Origin: Trichaptum fuscoviolaceum
Lineage: Eukaryota > Basidiomycota > Agaricomycetes > Hymenochaetales > Trichaptaceae
Assembly: GCA_910574455.1 (NCBI GenBank)
Contig: CAJSYZ010000002.1
Location: 4,675,671 to 4,739,670 of the forward strand
Direction: 5' to 3'
Length of the DNA stretch: 64,000 bases
Of this stretch, positions 46,788 through 60,828 are shown one piece after another. The notes under the pieces are model-generated. The model searched no databases and was not told the DNA's origin. It saw only the letters and a list, made by a program, of their open reading frames with translations. Within the stretch, counting starts at the first letter, position 1. Each line of letters begins with the position of its first letter. Position numbers and translations under genes: made by a program.

Positions 46788-47702
46788 GGTTGATGCCTAT
46801 AGACCAGCACAGGCTGTGACTGCTCTACGCTTGGTAGATGTTGTCGATTCGTTTCCGGTTATTTTACAGCTTCAGGATTACTTATATCTTCTTTCCACAA
46901 TAGATAACAGACCAGGTAAGTAGTAAAAGAGAGCTGTTGGTACGGAAGCTAAATATAAATATTTATGAGGCAACCGTGCCAGTGCCACTGGCAGTGACTT
47001 GAAGTGTCCAAATTTGAAATGAAACCGCTACATCTGATCTAAATTTAGGAGCACTGGAACCACCGCAACTCTTTTCAATTAGATATAAATTCTTATACTC
47101 TAGCAACATAGACTCAATTCCGTATATTTTCTTGAGTCTTCTACGCTAACAATTGCAATCGTGTACAGTTTAACTTTCGTCAGGTATGAGAAACCATGTC
47201 ATACAAACAGATCATTCCTTTGTCAGTGCCTTTCGTCTTTCACCCTCTACCCCGCCAAAATAGTACCAACAAGGATCCGTATCCCATGGGTATAGCACAA
47301 CATCAGCGACCCAAAACACCAGCCGGAAATAGAGCCCGAAGAACAACGGAACAGAGCCTAGAGTCCATGAACGCAACAGACGATCAAGCATCGGGGAAAG
47401 CCGAGTAAGATAGAATATGAAGGGGGATGGAGGACTAGGATCGGATGGTCGTCGTGCAAAACAATAAAGAATGAGAGGAAATGTATTACAAGAGTATAAA
47501 ATTTAGAGCAAAGCATTGAGGCAGAGGATAATGATGTGGCTCGATTCGCAGAACATCTGAACTCTTAGTGTGGAGTTGATAAGACGCACACTCAACCCAA
47601 ACATCATCATCATCATCGGAGATCGTGCTTATTAACCGTCAAAGCCTGAACTGATAATTCCGGAGGTACTTCAGGTTTATTACCGTAAAACCTGCCTGGA
47701 AT
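46788..47702. other. Intergenic region between Exo84 and Hog1 genes
   Basis: About 915 bp, AT-rich near 46920-47160. A plus-strand ATG frame of 70 codons (47196-47408) is present, but it has no recognisable feature and I do not call it. A short CAT repeat lies near 47602-47617. Confidence 0.45.
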
Positions 47703-49542
<1,840 letters not shown>

Positions 49543-50509
49543 TGAGTAAGACAACGGAGCGGGTATTATAGGTACTTTGAATGAGTTGGCGACTGGAGAG
49601 GGTCCAAAGAAAGGCCGTCAAAGGAGTCTGTGAAGGGCAAAGGGAGCGCCGATGGTAGGAGCTGTGGGGAGATGGTGGGTTGGCGAAGAGAAAGATCTGG
49701 CCCCAATTCGTAAGACTCTTGGATGTGGCGGCGTAGACGAAAAGGGATGGAACGATGAGCAGATGCTACGTTATCAGTTTGTATGGCAAAGAGGGGACGG
49801 GCGACGGTGGGCGTTACAAACGATGCCAGTGGTAGTCGTGGAGGGGCTAGCTACTGTTCTCGAGTCGATGACGTTTTTATCCTCCCACCCCACTTGTCTA
49901 ACTCTATGCGCATCTGCAATCGAACCCTAAATATATTACATTAGGATGCATCTGCTTTATTATAGCCCAGGTCGGATACAGATAGCAATACGACTTCGAT
50001 CTACGGCTCGAGTAATTGGGCCAGACCATGAAGAATGAAATTCCACTCCACTGAGCTTGAGGGCCGTTCTTAATCGATGCAATACTAAATATACAATCGC
50101 GGCAAGTGATGTATATGCTGACGTCATTGGAGGTAGTAACAACCATGTTTTCTTGTGAATACCCACCAAAAGTTTTATGATCGACAATCGCCAACATGCG
50201 CCAATTGCTATATCATAATGCCAATTTCCCATTGATCCCTTGATCAAGCTACAAGATTGTCTTATACTTAATCTTATACAGCATCCATAGGTTCTTTCAT
50301 GATGTCTCCGGCGCCGGTATTCTTCATATTCGAATATGGCTTGGTCATGGGTGGCGACTACGATAGTATCATAGTTTCAAATACCATCGCCCACACCCAC
50401 TGTGAAGAGATAGAGTCCTGAAGATGCCCGGTGTTCCCACATCTTCGATGGAGCGACAAACGTAAACTGAGCATTAGAGATGCATGCCCAATAAAGAAAT
50501 GGCAAATGT
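49543..50509. other. Intergenic region upstream of Hog1
   Basis: About 970 bp containing the Hog1 promoter and the Dus2 3' region. Frames at 49652-49930 (plus) and 49904-50247 (minus) show no motif. Nothing else was recognised. Confidence 0.5.
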
Positions 50510-52124
50510 TCATGCAGCTCTGCAAGATCCGGGTGCAGGTGTTGGCGTCGGCGTCGGGAAGTCTTGTCCGGAGATTAATGACGGTAGGTGTGCAAGACGC
50601 TCGTTAAGTGGCAGTCTGGGTGTCGAAAGCGTGTCCGGTTCAGGATTCTCGCGCAGTTCTGGAGGTGTGGAAAGCGGTTGGGTCGCATCTGTTGCTGCTT
50701 CAGCCGCTGAAACTCCGACCAGAACCGTGTATGCTTTCTCTTCGGCCAGCTTGTCTTCCATCCTCATCTGTTCTACTCGGGATGGCGGAGGATCGAGAGG
50801 ATAAAGCGTGCCATTCACGCGTGACTCGATACTCTTAATGATTTCTAGCATTTCCTCATCGCCATTCCACACCCCGCCCACAAAGTCATCTAAATCCGCG
50901 TATGTTTTCGCCCGATTAATTGTCTCCCGGAGCTGAACACGCTCCGCCTTCTTGAGCTCTTTGTGGGCACCCTTGAATGACATTGCACAAAACTTAGTGC
51001 TAGAGAAGTGGTTATCAAGATATTTTCCCTGAAATGAAGTCGGCAACGTTAGGGATAGTGAAGAAGAAGAAAGTATACAATACTTACTAGACGTAGGTAA
51101 GATGGTATAAAGGTCTTCTCTAAATCGGCCAATGGGGTCGGAGAGAAACATGTCGGATTTGATTCGGCTGCAGTTGCAATCATGCATGAATGTGCACCTA
51201 TAGACAATTAATTAGTTAACTATGATTTCGATTGCAAGCCCTAAGCATACCGGTTATATTTCGTATTCGGATAGCATCTTCTCGGCTTAAACAATCCCCA
51301 TTCTCTATGACCGAAACACCCTTCCCCATGTTCTCCACGAACTCTACAATCTCTCGCATCCGCCCAATCAGTGCCTTCTCCCGTGGACGCATATTCCGCG
51401 TTCGGCAATGCACAGTCAAATTGCTTATCCCTGTGTTCACGATCCGTTCCACGAGCTTCAATGTCTCTTCTTGCGTAGGTAGCAGGCGGATCTTCGCAGA
51501 TACTGTGATCTCTGGTGGCATTGCTTGGCGCAGTGCAGTAAGGATGGAACACAGGAGGTCCGGATTTGACAATAGTGCGGCACCCATGCCTGAGTGCGTT
51601 GAGAAGGGCTTGGGGCACCCGCAGTTGAGGTCGACGCCCGAGATATCTTGCATGACGGTCTTCGCAGCTTGTACTGCAAGTTCGGGGTCGGCGGATCCAA
51701 TTTGATAGATAAGGTAGGGCTTCTCAATTGGATGTGTGGTGAAAATGGCTTTCGAGACTCCGTTATATGATATGACTCCGGTCTTTGCTGTAATGTAAGT
51801 CAGCTCTGACACAGACAGCTTGCACGCCCGATACGCACGATTAACCTCCCTCTCCGCATGCAGAATAGCCTTGTCAACGATTTCCGGAGACCATACCAAC
51901 GTCGCACCATGTTTCAAGGAAAATAGACGTGTTGGTACTTGAGAATGGCATTATCAGACACAAAAATTGATGAGCTGGGCCACAAACGCACGACAACCAG
52001 AACGGACCATCGGCGCCAGCATGACTCCATTCTTGAAGCTCTCAAACGTCAGATGTTCAATCTTCTGCCTTTTTGTAGGTCTGGGAGAGGTTGGGGGCGA
52101 TGGGGAAGAGGCTTTGCGTGACAT
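50510..52124 (-). CDS. tRNA-dihydrouridine synthase, Dus2/Smm1 type
   Basis: FMN flavoprotein that reduces a uridine in the tRNA D-loop (position 20 for Dus2). ATG at 52124 gives MSRKASSPSPPTSPRPTKRQ, a basic lead. The TIM-barrel start follows, KNGVMLAPMVRSG, then GATLVWSPEIVDKAI; the VWSPEIVDK form is typical of Smm1/Dus2. The active-site block is DLNCGCPKPFSTHSGMGAAL near 51570-51640, with the conserved Cys that protonates uridine and the following Lys. Next come VSAKIRLLPTQEETLKLVER, NLTVHCRTRNMRPREKA (FMN phosphate His-Arg) and VIENGDCLSREDA. The C-terminal helical part is followed by an Ala/Pro/Glu-rich tail, and TGA is at 50510-50512. About four introns. Confidence 0.93.
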
Positions 52125-52569
52125 GATTATACGAAGGTCTTGAAGTAAACGCAGAGGTCGAAATGAAAACGTTTTGACCATTAAACCTGAGATGAGTTAT
52201 TGTAAGCGCACTTAAATTAGCGGATGACGAGGAGTCCTTACAAGTGCAAAAGGCTACTGCCACATCTAATGATTTCAAAACCCGAATCGTCTTTCCGATG
52301 AAAGATGCAGTTCAACAAGATTCAAGGACTTGGAAGTGGCAGTTGAACTCGTGAGAATATTTTTCTCCGACTCTCGGGACGCATCAACGCCGACCAGTGC
52401 TATGTATCCACCTCGACCGGCTCCAGTGGCACTAACGTAGGAGCTCTCTCGACGTTTATATAGCCTGTTTGTCGACAATGGCTGGTATCCATATCTCCTC
52501 TTGGTACCAGCTACGTTCACTGGCAGATGCAACATTCACTCCGTAGAATTTAGATGACATTCAGACACC
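52125..52569. other. Divergent promoter region between Dus2 and hydrolase genes
   Basis: About 445 bp between two start codons on opposite strands. A minus-strand open frame at 52275-52535 has no motif. No gene is called. Confidence 0.5.
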
Positions 52570-53562
52570 ATGACCATTGACTGGGAGTCGTTCTTCTCGA
52601 TGATCATCACGTATGCCTTTCAAGCTCTCTTTAGAGTGCTCTTCTGTGTCGGGAGCTTGTTGGGCTTGCGATATGGATTAGTCCCGACAACTATGTCTAT
52701 CAAACCTTCGCAAAGGTTGCTTGTACGCTCGTCCAAGGACCCTTCTCGGTCTATAAAGGTTCATGTCTTCGAACCTCCTTCACATAACCAAAGCGAAGGC
52801 CAATTACCGGTTCATATTAACTTCCATGGATGCGGATTTGTTCTTCCTGTCTTCGGATCAGATGCCGAACTGTGCGCTTACTGGGCGTCCACGCTACATT
52901 GCATCGTCCTCGACGCAGACTATGGGAAAGGTCCGAGCTATCCTCACCCAACGCCCATAGACGACGCACTCGATGTCTTCCAATACGTCGCGTCTCACCG
53001 AAAGACCTTTGACGTATCTAAAGTTACTGCCGGTGGGTTCTCCTCTGGAGCGAACATTGCGATTCTTGCGTCTTTGCATGTACCGAAGGACGTTATACAA
53101 ATAAAGGCTATCGTTGCTTGGTATCCTCCCACCGACCTGACCCGTGCCGGAGAAGAGCAGATTTCTTCCGCTATCAAGAACAGAATACATAGAGCATTCA
53201 GGCATTCTTATCTGCCGTCACCCATCGATCGAATGGATCCGAAAGTTTCACCGTTGTACGCCGACTCGAACCTCTTCCCACCTTTGACCCTAATAGTGAG
53301 TCCACATTTATCGGACCCGGCTAGTTGCTGACTGGTTTTTCATTCTATGTAGGTTGGCGAAGATGACAAGTTACTGTCAGATTCGATGAAGTTAGCAGAA
53401 AAGTTACAGGGCGACGGGAAGGATTGCGTACTTCATACGGTACCCGGCGCTGGACACGCTTGGGAGAGATTTCTGAAAGACAGGACGCCTTTATGGGAGG
53501 AGAGAAAAATTGCTTTATCCTTGATGGAATGCCGCCTTCGGGTAGTGTACGACTCCGAGTGA
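52570..53562 (+). CDS. Alpha/beta hydrolase of the hormone-sensitive-lipase family
   Basis: Predicted esterase or lipase. ATG at 52570 leads to a membrane-type hydrophobic segment (YAFQALFRVLFCVGSLLGL), so it is probably membrane-bound. The oxyanion-hole motif reads HINFHGCGFV, where HSL enzymes usually have His-Gly-Gly-Gly. The nucleophile elbow is AGGFSSGANIA, with the Ser codon at 53041-53043. The acid is in VGEDDKLLSDS after the single intron (53297-53352), and the His is in VPGAGHAWERF. The catalytic triad is therefore complete. TGA at 53560-53562; about 310 residues, the family's usual size. Substrate unknown. The gene is transcribed away from Dus2. Confidence 0.9.
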
Positions 53563-53957
53563 ATGCTGGGAAGATTTATAATATGATTCGTATCCAGTAA
53601 CTTGAATATGAGCTAGTACTTATTGTTCGCCTTGGCACATCTAACAATGAATTTTTACGTACTTAAAAACCACATCTTGTACTTATACAAATCTGTTTCT
53701 TTGCTACATCCATATTTTGTGCGGAATCTATGTATATGTACTCAGCGAACTTTGTAGCAGTATGACGCGATCGACCGGAGTCCATCAACATCAGCCGACT
53801 TGAACCAAGTTGTTCATAGCACACGGTCGCGTCCATCAGTATATATATATGACCATGCACTCCTCGCTACGGCGCAGCACTTTAATTCTGTTCCTACATC
53901 GTCGACAGCTGGGTGGGTGTGACGACTATACGCTGAGCCTTTATCCGACCTACAGGC
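53563..53957. other. Intergenic region upstream of the amidohydrolase gene
   Basis: About 395 bp. An alternating TA-rich stretch lies near 53838-53850. No gene was recognised. Confidence 0.5.
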
Positions 53958-56900
53958 ATGAATCGAGGTGGCGACATCGAGAAAGATGGACAACAGGCAT
54001 CCAAGCTGAACGCGTCTCAGGCCGCCCTGCATCGTGACTACGGACAGCTCCCAGCGAAACCTCGTCGGCGTAGGAGGCTCTTGCTTGTTCTAGCACCACT
54101 CGTCTTGTACTTTCTGAGCACAAATCTGTTGCTTCAGCTCCATCAAAGACGTTCTCCGCAGCAGATTCATTATCTCTACTCACCAGAAGTCATAGACCAC
54201 TGCCGCGCGCTCAACGTTAAACCTACACCGCCAAATGATTTCTATACGAGAAAGCAGTCCGATCGCTTCGCACCCGGGACGTCAGCGACCCTCATCAAGA
54301 ACGCTACCATCTGGACTGGTAGGGACAATGGGAAGGATGTCTTCCAAGGAGATGTGTTGCTTGACGGCGGAATCATTCGCTGGATAGGTCAGGACTCAAC
54401 TTCTGCAGTCGAACTTGAGGGCTTGGATGTTGATATTCTGGACGCAAAGGGAAGATGGCTCACACCCGGGTTTGCTTTCTTAACTTTTTGTGCAGAGATT
54501 TCCGGCTTATTACTGTCTTACAGCGTAGTAGATTTGCATTCTCATCTTGCTGTCGGATCTGCCCCCGCCCTTCGTGGTGCTCAAGACGACAACTCTATAA
54601 AGACTCCTGCTCAACCCTGGCTACGTTCAGTAGACGCGATCAATACCCATGATGATGGCTTTAGACTTGCCATCGCTGGTGGTGTCACCACAAGTCTCAT
54701 TTTACCCGGATCCGCCGACGCCATAGGTGATTCTTTTGTTATTCAAAATAATTACATGAATTAAACCACGAGTAATGCCCAGGCGGCCAAGCCTTCGCAA
54801 TTAAGCTCCGGCCTACCGCTGAAAGGAGCCCAACATCTATGTTGTTAGAACCACCTTACGGACTGAATGGTTCTCAGGTGGATTACGCGATACCTCCACG
54901 GTGGAGACATATGAAGTGAGTGAGAACACTATTTCGTAGAATGGCTATAACTCAAGGGACTCTTGTAGACATGCTTGTGGTAAGTTGATTAAGACGCTCT
55001 CTACGAGATATTCATTTTAATAGCATGACTAAAGGAGAGAACCCGTGTAAGTTATTTGTCTGATTGATCCATATAATGATTTTGATATTTGTGCTCTACT
55101 TGAAGCTGGAGTTTTTGCACAAACCCGTATGGATACCGCTTGGAACTTCCGTGAAACGTACTCTATTCTCTTCCGTCTTCATGTAAGAATGCTGACAAGA
55201 GCACTAGCTATGACAAGGCCCGAGAAATAAAGCGCCAGCAAGACGCATTTTGCGAGAAAGTGCTCAATGGCGAATGGGACGGACAATCCAAGTTCCCTGA
55301 AGAGCTACAGTGGGAAGCTGCCGTAGACGTGCTTAGAGGCAAAGTGAAGGTAGAATTCTCCCTCTTTGACCTCACTTAATCCATTCAATGATGGGCTCCT
55401 TATTAGGTTCAGACACACTGTTATGAGGCAGTTGACTTGGACAACTTCGTCAGAGTGAGCTTCACCTCTCAATCACGTCTCTCCTTATAAGTAACAAGCC
55501 ATTCGATAGCTGTCGAATGAATTCCAATTTCCGATTGCTGCTTTCCATCATGCGCACGAGACTTATCTCGTACCAAATGTGTTGAAAAGGGCATATGGAG
55601 GTACGATTCTTTCAGCTCAACGCTTGTACTCGTTCATAAAGTAGCATGCGGACAGATACTCCGCCGGCTTCTGCTATGTTCGCCGCCTTTGCGAGGTACA
55701 AGCGCGAGGCCTACAGGCACTCGGAGTTTGCTCCGAAAATACTTGACGATGCTGGCATAAAGGTTGTAATGAAGGTAGGATTTACTTTCTGAACCAATGC
55801 AGAGATTGAGATCAAAAATGACGCTCTTTCTGTTTTAGAGTGACCGTAAGTCCCATATTTATTGGGAGAGCTGGAACAGTAGACTTATTTGATTGTTTAG
55901 ACTCAGCCATTGTCTCGAGATACCTTCTCCACGAAGCCCAACAGGCACATTATTATGGACTTCCTTCCAATGTCGCTCTTCGTTCTGTGATCAGTAATCC
56001 GGCCGAGGTTATGGGATATGACCATCGCATAGGCTACATTAAAGAAGGTTATGATGCTGGTTAGTCCGTTTCCCAAGACTCAGATAACAATGTTCAGGTT
56101 CGGCTTAGATGTCGTGGTGTGGGACAGCCACCCTCTTCAGCTCGGCGCAACACCTATTCAGGTGTACATCGACGGGATTGCACAGCTGGATGCACCCTTT
56201 GTGAACGAGAAGCCGGCCGAACTGCAGTCGATCCCTAAAACACCGGACTTCCAAAGTGAATTAAATGAGACCTTGAAGCACGAAGGTCTTCCCCCTCTTG
56301 CGCCTCAACATATCATTTCCGAGGAAGATATCATCTTCACGAATGTCAGCAATGTGTACACAAGAGTTCCCGATGGCATAGAGCCTTTGAGTTTCGCGAA
56401 CGCCGATGGGACTGGCATTGTCGTGGTCAGGAACGGTAGAATCATATGTTCCGGAGCTTCCTATTTATGCAGCATTCATTCGCCGCAAGAAGATGTCACT
56501 GTGATAGATCTCCAAGGCGGCTCAATTAGTCCCGGTCTTGTCTCTGTCGGGACGAATTTAGGACTGCAGCACATTGCCATGGAACCTTCCACAGCGGACG
56601 GTGTTGTTTATGATGTGTTCTCGAAGAACATTCCGAGCATTGCAGGGGGCGTTAACTCCGTGATTCGAGCCGTTGACGGATTGCAATTTGAAAGTCGCGA
56701 TGCGATGTTTGTGACCTCAGCATTCTCTGAACCCGGCCATCACTAATACATCATTATACAGGTTGGCATATAGGGCTGGTGTTACATCTGCTATCACACC
56801 TCCAAGCGGGGGAGATTTCCTTTCGGGCCTCAGTGTCTTTTTCTCGACTGGTGCACCTCACCGGCTTGCCCATGGCGCAGTGATACAAGATGTAGCTGCG

Positions 56901-57779
56901 TTGCACTTCACAATCTCCGCAGTGGGACAACCAAGCATTAGCACTCAGGTCGCTGCTCTGCGAAGAATTCTTCTCCACAAGCAAGAGGGTGATCTAGGCC
57001 ACTGGATTAAACAAGTCCGCCACGTATGTAATAATGTATACTTGTGTACCACATCGAATTTCAGACTGACAAGCATGGGTCTTTACTTTGGCACAGGGCA
57101 AAATACCGCTTGTCATCACCGCCCATAGTGCTGATGTGATAGCAACGCTATTATCTCTTAAGCAAGAAGTTGAATCAAAAATTGAACACTCAATAAAGCT
57201 GACTATCTTCGGCGGCTCCGAAGCACACTTAATGGCCAAAGAACTCAGTAATGCCAGAGTTGGAGTCATCCTCAATCCAGTTCGCTCCTTCCCGTATAAT
57301 TGGGAAGACAGAAGAATGTCAGCTACTGTAACCTTAACATCCTCGCGATTTCAACCTTGACTTCTTTGCCTTGCAGTCTCCCGGGCCCACCACTGTCTGA
57401 GGAAAGCGCGATTCACAAACTGCTGAAGTACAATGTTACCGTCGGGCTTGGAGTCACAGGAATTCGACTGTCGCCTGAAATTAGCACGTGGGCAGCTCGG
57501 AATGCTAGGTTCGAGGTATCTTGGGTATGGAATTGCAAGAAACGCTTAAAAATCCAATAGCTGACGCCTTGTTAGGCATATATCGAAGGAGGAGGGCAAA
57601 TCTCGAAGTCGCAAGCACTTGCCATCGGCTCGACCAATACCGAAAAGCTTCTGGGCATCGCTCCCGAGACTGCCCTACTTAATGACCTCGTAGTTACGCA
57701 CGGAGGTGATTTGTTCAATATGGATAGCAAAGTGATAGGTATCATATCACCCCTTCGTAGCCAAGTCGAGCTTTTGTGA
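53958..57779 (+). CDS. Membrane-anchored protein with two amidohydrolase-like modules
   Basis: Metal-dependent hydrolase superfamily member. ATG at 53958 gives a polar lead with Arg cluster PRRRRRLLLVLAPLVLYFLS, a type II anchor. Module 1 has LIKNATIWTGRDNGKDVFQG, then VVDLHSHLAVGSAP (the HxH metal motif), AGGVTTSLILPGSADAIG, HACGENPSGVFAQTRMDT, VQTHCYEAVDLDNFVR, and SDHSAIVSRYLLHEAQQAH, then GLPSNVALRSVISNPAEVMG and DVVVWDSHPLQLGATPIQVY. Module 2 is a second, degenerate copy (GTGIVVVRNGRIICSGA, VIDLQGGSISPGLVSVGTN, RAGVTSAITPPSGGDFLSGL) without the HxH pair, so probably inactive or structural. Three micro-exons of 11, 12 and 7 nt are needed to keep the frame. TGA at 57777-57779. Substrate unknown; the catalytic side should face the secretory lumen or outside. 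Confidence 0.87.
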
Positions 57780-57950
57780 GTATCTCGTTAATTATATGCT
57801 GTCGTATACAATGCACAATGTAAACCAATCTAGCGTACATTAACATTCGAAATCGTGAGTACAGTCCTCATCCATCGTCGACCATATGTTCGTAACAATA
57901 CATTACCATCGTCACAAGTGTAAATTATTAGCCCTCCGGTCTTTCGCCAC

Positions 57951-60237
57951 TCAGTCCACCCAAGTGGGATGGACCTTGAATTTCAGCTTTGGTCTATAGC
58001 CAAGCTTCTTGTTTTCCATTCTTGTCTTCACCGATCGGTGAACTCTGATGCCCTCTGTTGTTTGACTTGGACACGTCCTGGGACGTCCTAAGTTCATGCT
58101 GACCAGTCATGTCAATTAAGAATACTATCCAACGGAAGTCCGGTCGGTAACTCACGTCATTTCCTTCAAAAACCCATATCCACTGTAGTGCTTTTGAGTA
58201 ACAATAAAGCTGCTCTCCAGGTCCCACCAAAAAATCTTCCGAAGAAGGTCACCGAATGACTTAACCTTCCTCGGGTTCAGGCTGAGCTGGTCGTTAGCAG
58301 GACAGGTCGCATCGTGCATATCCTCCTCGTCCTCATCAGCGGAAGCAAGTTGAGGTGCACCATGGACTTCGGAGGAGACCATTGGTACTTCTATGCTCAT
58401 TCCTGAGCTCGGAGTACGAACAAGGAACGCAGAGGAGCGATTAAGTTGCATATTCATTATGGTGTTCCGAGGCAAGACTAAGGGGTATAGTGCAGAAGAA
58501 TCGAGACCGATTGTTGCCAGTTTCTGGACCTCGAACTGTATACCAGTCCGAGCAAGGAAACATTGTCTAATCATCCATCGGAGAGGGATGCGTGCTAGAC
58601 TGTGTCGCGCTTCGTTGGATACCGCGCCTCCGCCAACATCTTAGGAAGGGGGCGAGATTTAGAGAAGGCTAGAAACGTAAAGGCTCTTGACTTACCAGAA
58701 TGGCATCCCGCAAACCAAACTTCCAAGACATCTGTTTGTTTAAGGGGATTTGTGTATTTCACCTCCTGTCTCCGGCTTTCATCTTCTGGTTCTTCTTCAG
58801 CGTCTTCTTCTGAGCCTTGACCAAGTTTTTCTACCGTTTCCTTTATCACCTCGAGAGGGTTCTTAAGTTTTCTAGAGGTAGCGTTTGCAAGTTCGGTATT
58901 TGATGCTTTCCTCCGTAATACCGATCTTTGGGGAGGCTGAGATGGCGAAGGCTCGCTGGAAACCACTTTCCTCCGTAGTACCGATCTTTGGGGAGGCTGA
59001 GATGGCGAAGGCTCGCTGGAAACCACTTTCTCCGTTTCTGTATGAGTGAGCTTTTCGTAGAGGCGAGGTCGAAACATGACTCGGCGCTCATCCAAGGATA
59101 GTGCATGCCGGAAGGTCTTTATGGATGAGTTTGATGCTGTGAAGGGAAGGTGTCGTGGCCTAAGGAATCCAACGGACGCTACTGTATCCCTGAAGGTTAC
59201 AAATTTAAAGTGAGTGCGTTTCTTTGACCAAATATCACTTCTACGTACCACACTCCGACAAAGTCGATTTCAACATTATTGGAAAAACTTCTCTTCTGAA
59301 GGAGAGTTAGTCTAGAGACACAACGGGAAAGACTGAGTCACGTACGAATAGTACGCTCTGCCTCCATCCTGCATTACTCAATATATCAGCGACAATGAAA
59401 GAACAGGCCTGCGTTCGAGGATACGTACCTTTAGCCGAGTCCTTCTTATAGACTTTATAGGCGAACGGTACTTGTTGAGAGTTAAAAGCAGGTAGTAACC
59501 CAACCTTAGGTCGAGCAGAATGAGCGAAAGTCGTGTTGAGATATACCAGATTCACTACCTTATGAACCATGCCCGCCAGCGCGCGCGCCGTGTAGGCTCC
59601 TCGAGAGAAGCCAAATATACAGATCTTATCTCCCTGTTTATCTGTATTATATGTTTTATGTGAGGAAGTAAAGAGCATCGTTAACGGGGTTACTTACAGT
59701 TCTGCATCAGAAACTCGTAGCCGCTCATTATATGCTGATCAAGACTATAAGCGTAAGCCATATCAACGGCCTTGATAATCTTTGACTTCATAGGTGTCAT
59801 AACTTGTGGTACAGTGTATGTACCTATCCCAGACTAAATGAAAGTGCACATTAGCTATTCATAGAGGATAAAGAAAATGATATTGATGTTCATACCTGGT
59901 AGTAAACCATCTGCTGCGAGGGATCGTCTTTCTTGAGCATAGAAAAGAACTGCACGACATTCGAGTTATTATCCCCGAACGCATTGTCCGTGCCGTCAAA
60001 ACACAACACGAGCGTCCGTGGACGATTCAGTGAGGATGGAGGTACAAATGGACCAGTATAGTCCACATCCAGGCTCGTCTGGTGGTTCGAGTCAGAACGT
60101 CTCGCGTTGCTCCGAAGAGCTCTCAGCCGCGCAATAAAAGGGTCGAGAGGAGAAGGGCATCCGTGGACAGCGCTGTCATGAGGGCTAGAACTAGATACAG
60201 TATCAAACTGCTCGTCCAAGAAGTTAAGAGAAAGCAT
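57951..60237 (-). CDS. DUF2235 (Tle1-like) alpha/beta hydrolase, tandem copy 1
   Basis: Fungal member of the DUF2235 family, whose bacterial relatives include Tle1 phospholipases. ATG at 60237 gives [20 protein letters not shown], then [48 protein letters not shown] and the nucleophile elbow [17 protein letters not shown] near 59590-59635. [17 protein letters not shown] follows near 59150-59190. A linker contains a perfect-length 20-residue duplication. Then [48 protein letters not shown], and a short last exon [10 protein letters not shown] with [12 protein letters not shown] at 57951-57953. All family blocks are present, so it is probably active. Substrate in fungi is unknown. It lies head-to-tail with a paralogue. 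Confidence 0.9.
58911..59030. repeat. Direct 60-bp tandem duplication inside DUF2235 copy 1
   Basis: Bases 58911-58970 and 58971-59030 are near-identical 60-bp copies differing at one clear base near 58919/58979 and at the outer edge. They encode two copies of [20 protein letters not shown] in the linker. The second DUF2235 gene lacks this block, so the duplication is specific to copy 1 and recent. Confidence 0.9.
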
Positions 60238-60828
60238 GGTGTATGACTTGATCAGCAAGGAGATACTGTTTTCAGAAGCTAGGGCACTGTCAACCGAGGA
60301 AAGCTACTTGTTGAAGGAACTTGATGATCACATCCCAGACAAGCTTTATAGTGATAGAATGAGACATTACCAGAGCCCGCTGAGCGATCAGACAATACAA
60401 GCGTAGCCATTTTCCAACATTCACAATAAGGCGTGGACAGCACGGGCAGTACTAAGTGGCGAGGCGCCCAAAAAACTCGACCTCAGAGTTAGCGTGAGCA
60501 TAAGGTTGGTTTCTACGTGATCAGGCCATGATGGGATCGAACAAACGGATTTTCTGCAGGTGATCAATATCATGACATATTTGGAGGTAGATTCGAGATG
60601 AAGACAAGATATCTTGGAGGGCGGACTAGACGCTCACTCTTTTTCAAATTTCCCACATTCTTTCACCCGAGAACACCAGAGTTCCGGCGTTCGTAACTTC
60701 GTTGAATGTTGCATTGAACTTGTTCGTTAATTTCATTGGAAAAGGGACTACATAGTCAGAACATTACTATGTGTACCGTACTATACATTTGAACTTTAAG
60801 TAGAGAAAATGAAACCGTTATCCACCTT
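60238..60828. other. Intergenic region between the two DUF2235 genes
   Basis: About 590 bp containing the promoter of copy 1 and the 3' end of copy 2. No gene was recognised. Confidence 0.5.

Noticed and set aside
47196..47408. 70-codon plus-strand ATG frame
   Set aside because: It is short, isolated and without motif; not enough to call a gene.
52275..52535. 86-codon minus-strand frame between Dus2 and the hydrolase
   Set aside because: No motif, and it lies in a divergent promoter; likely chance.
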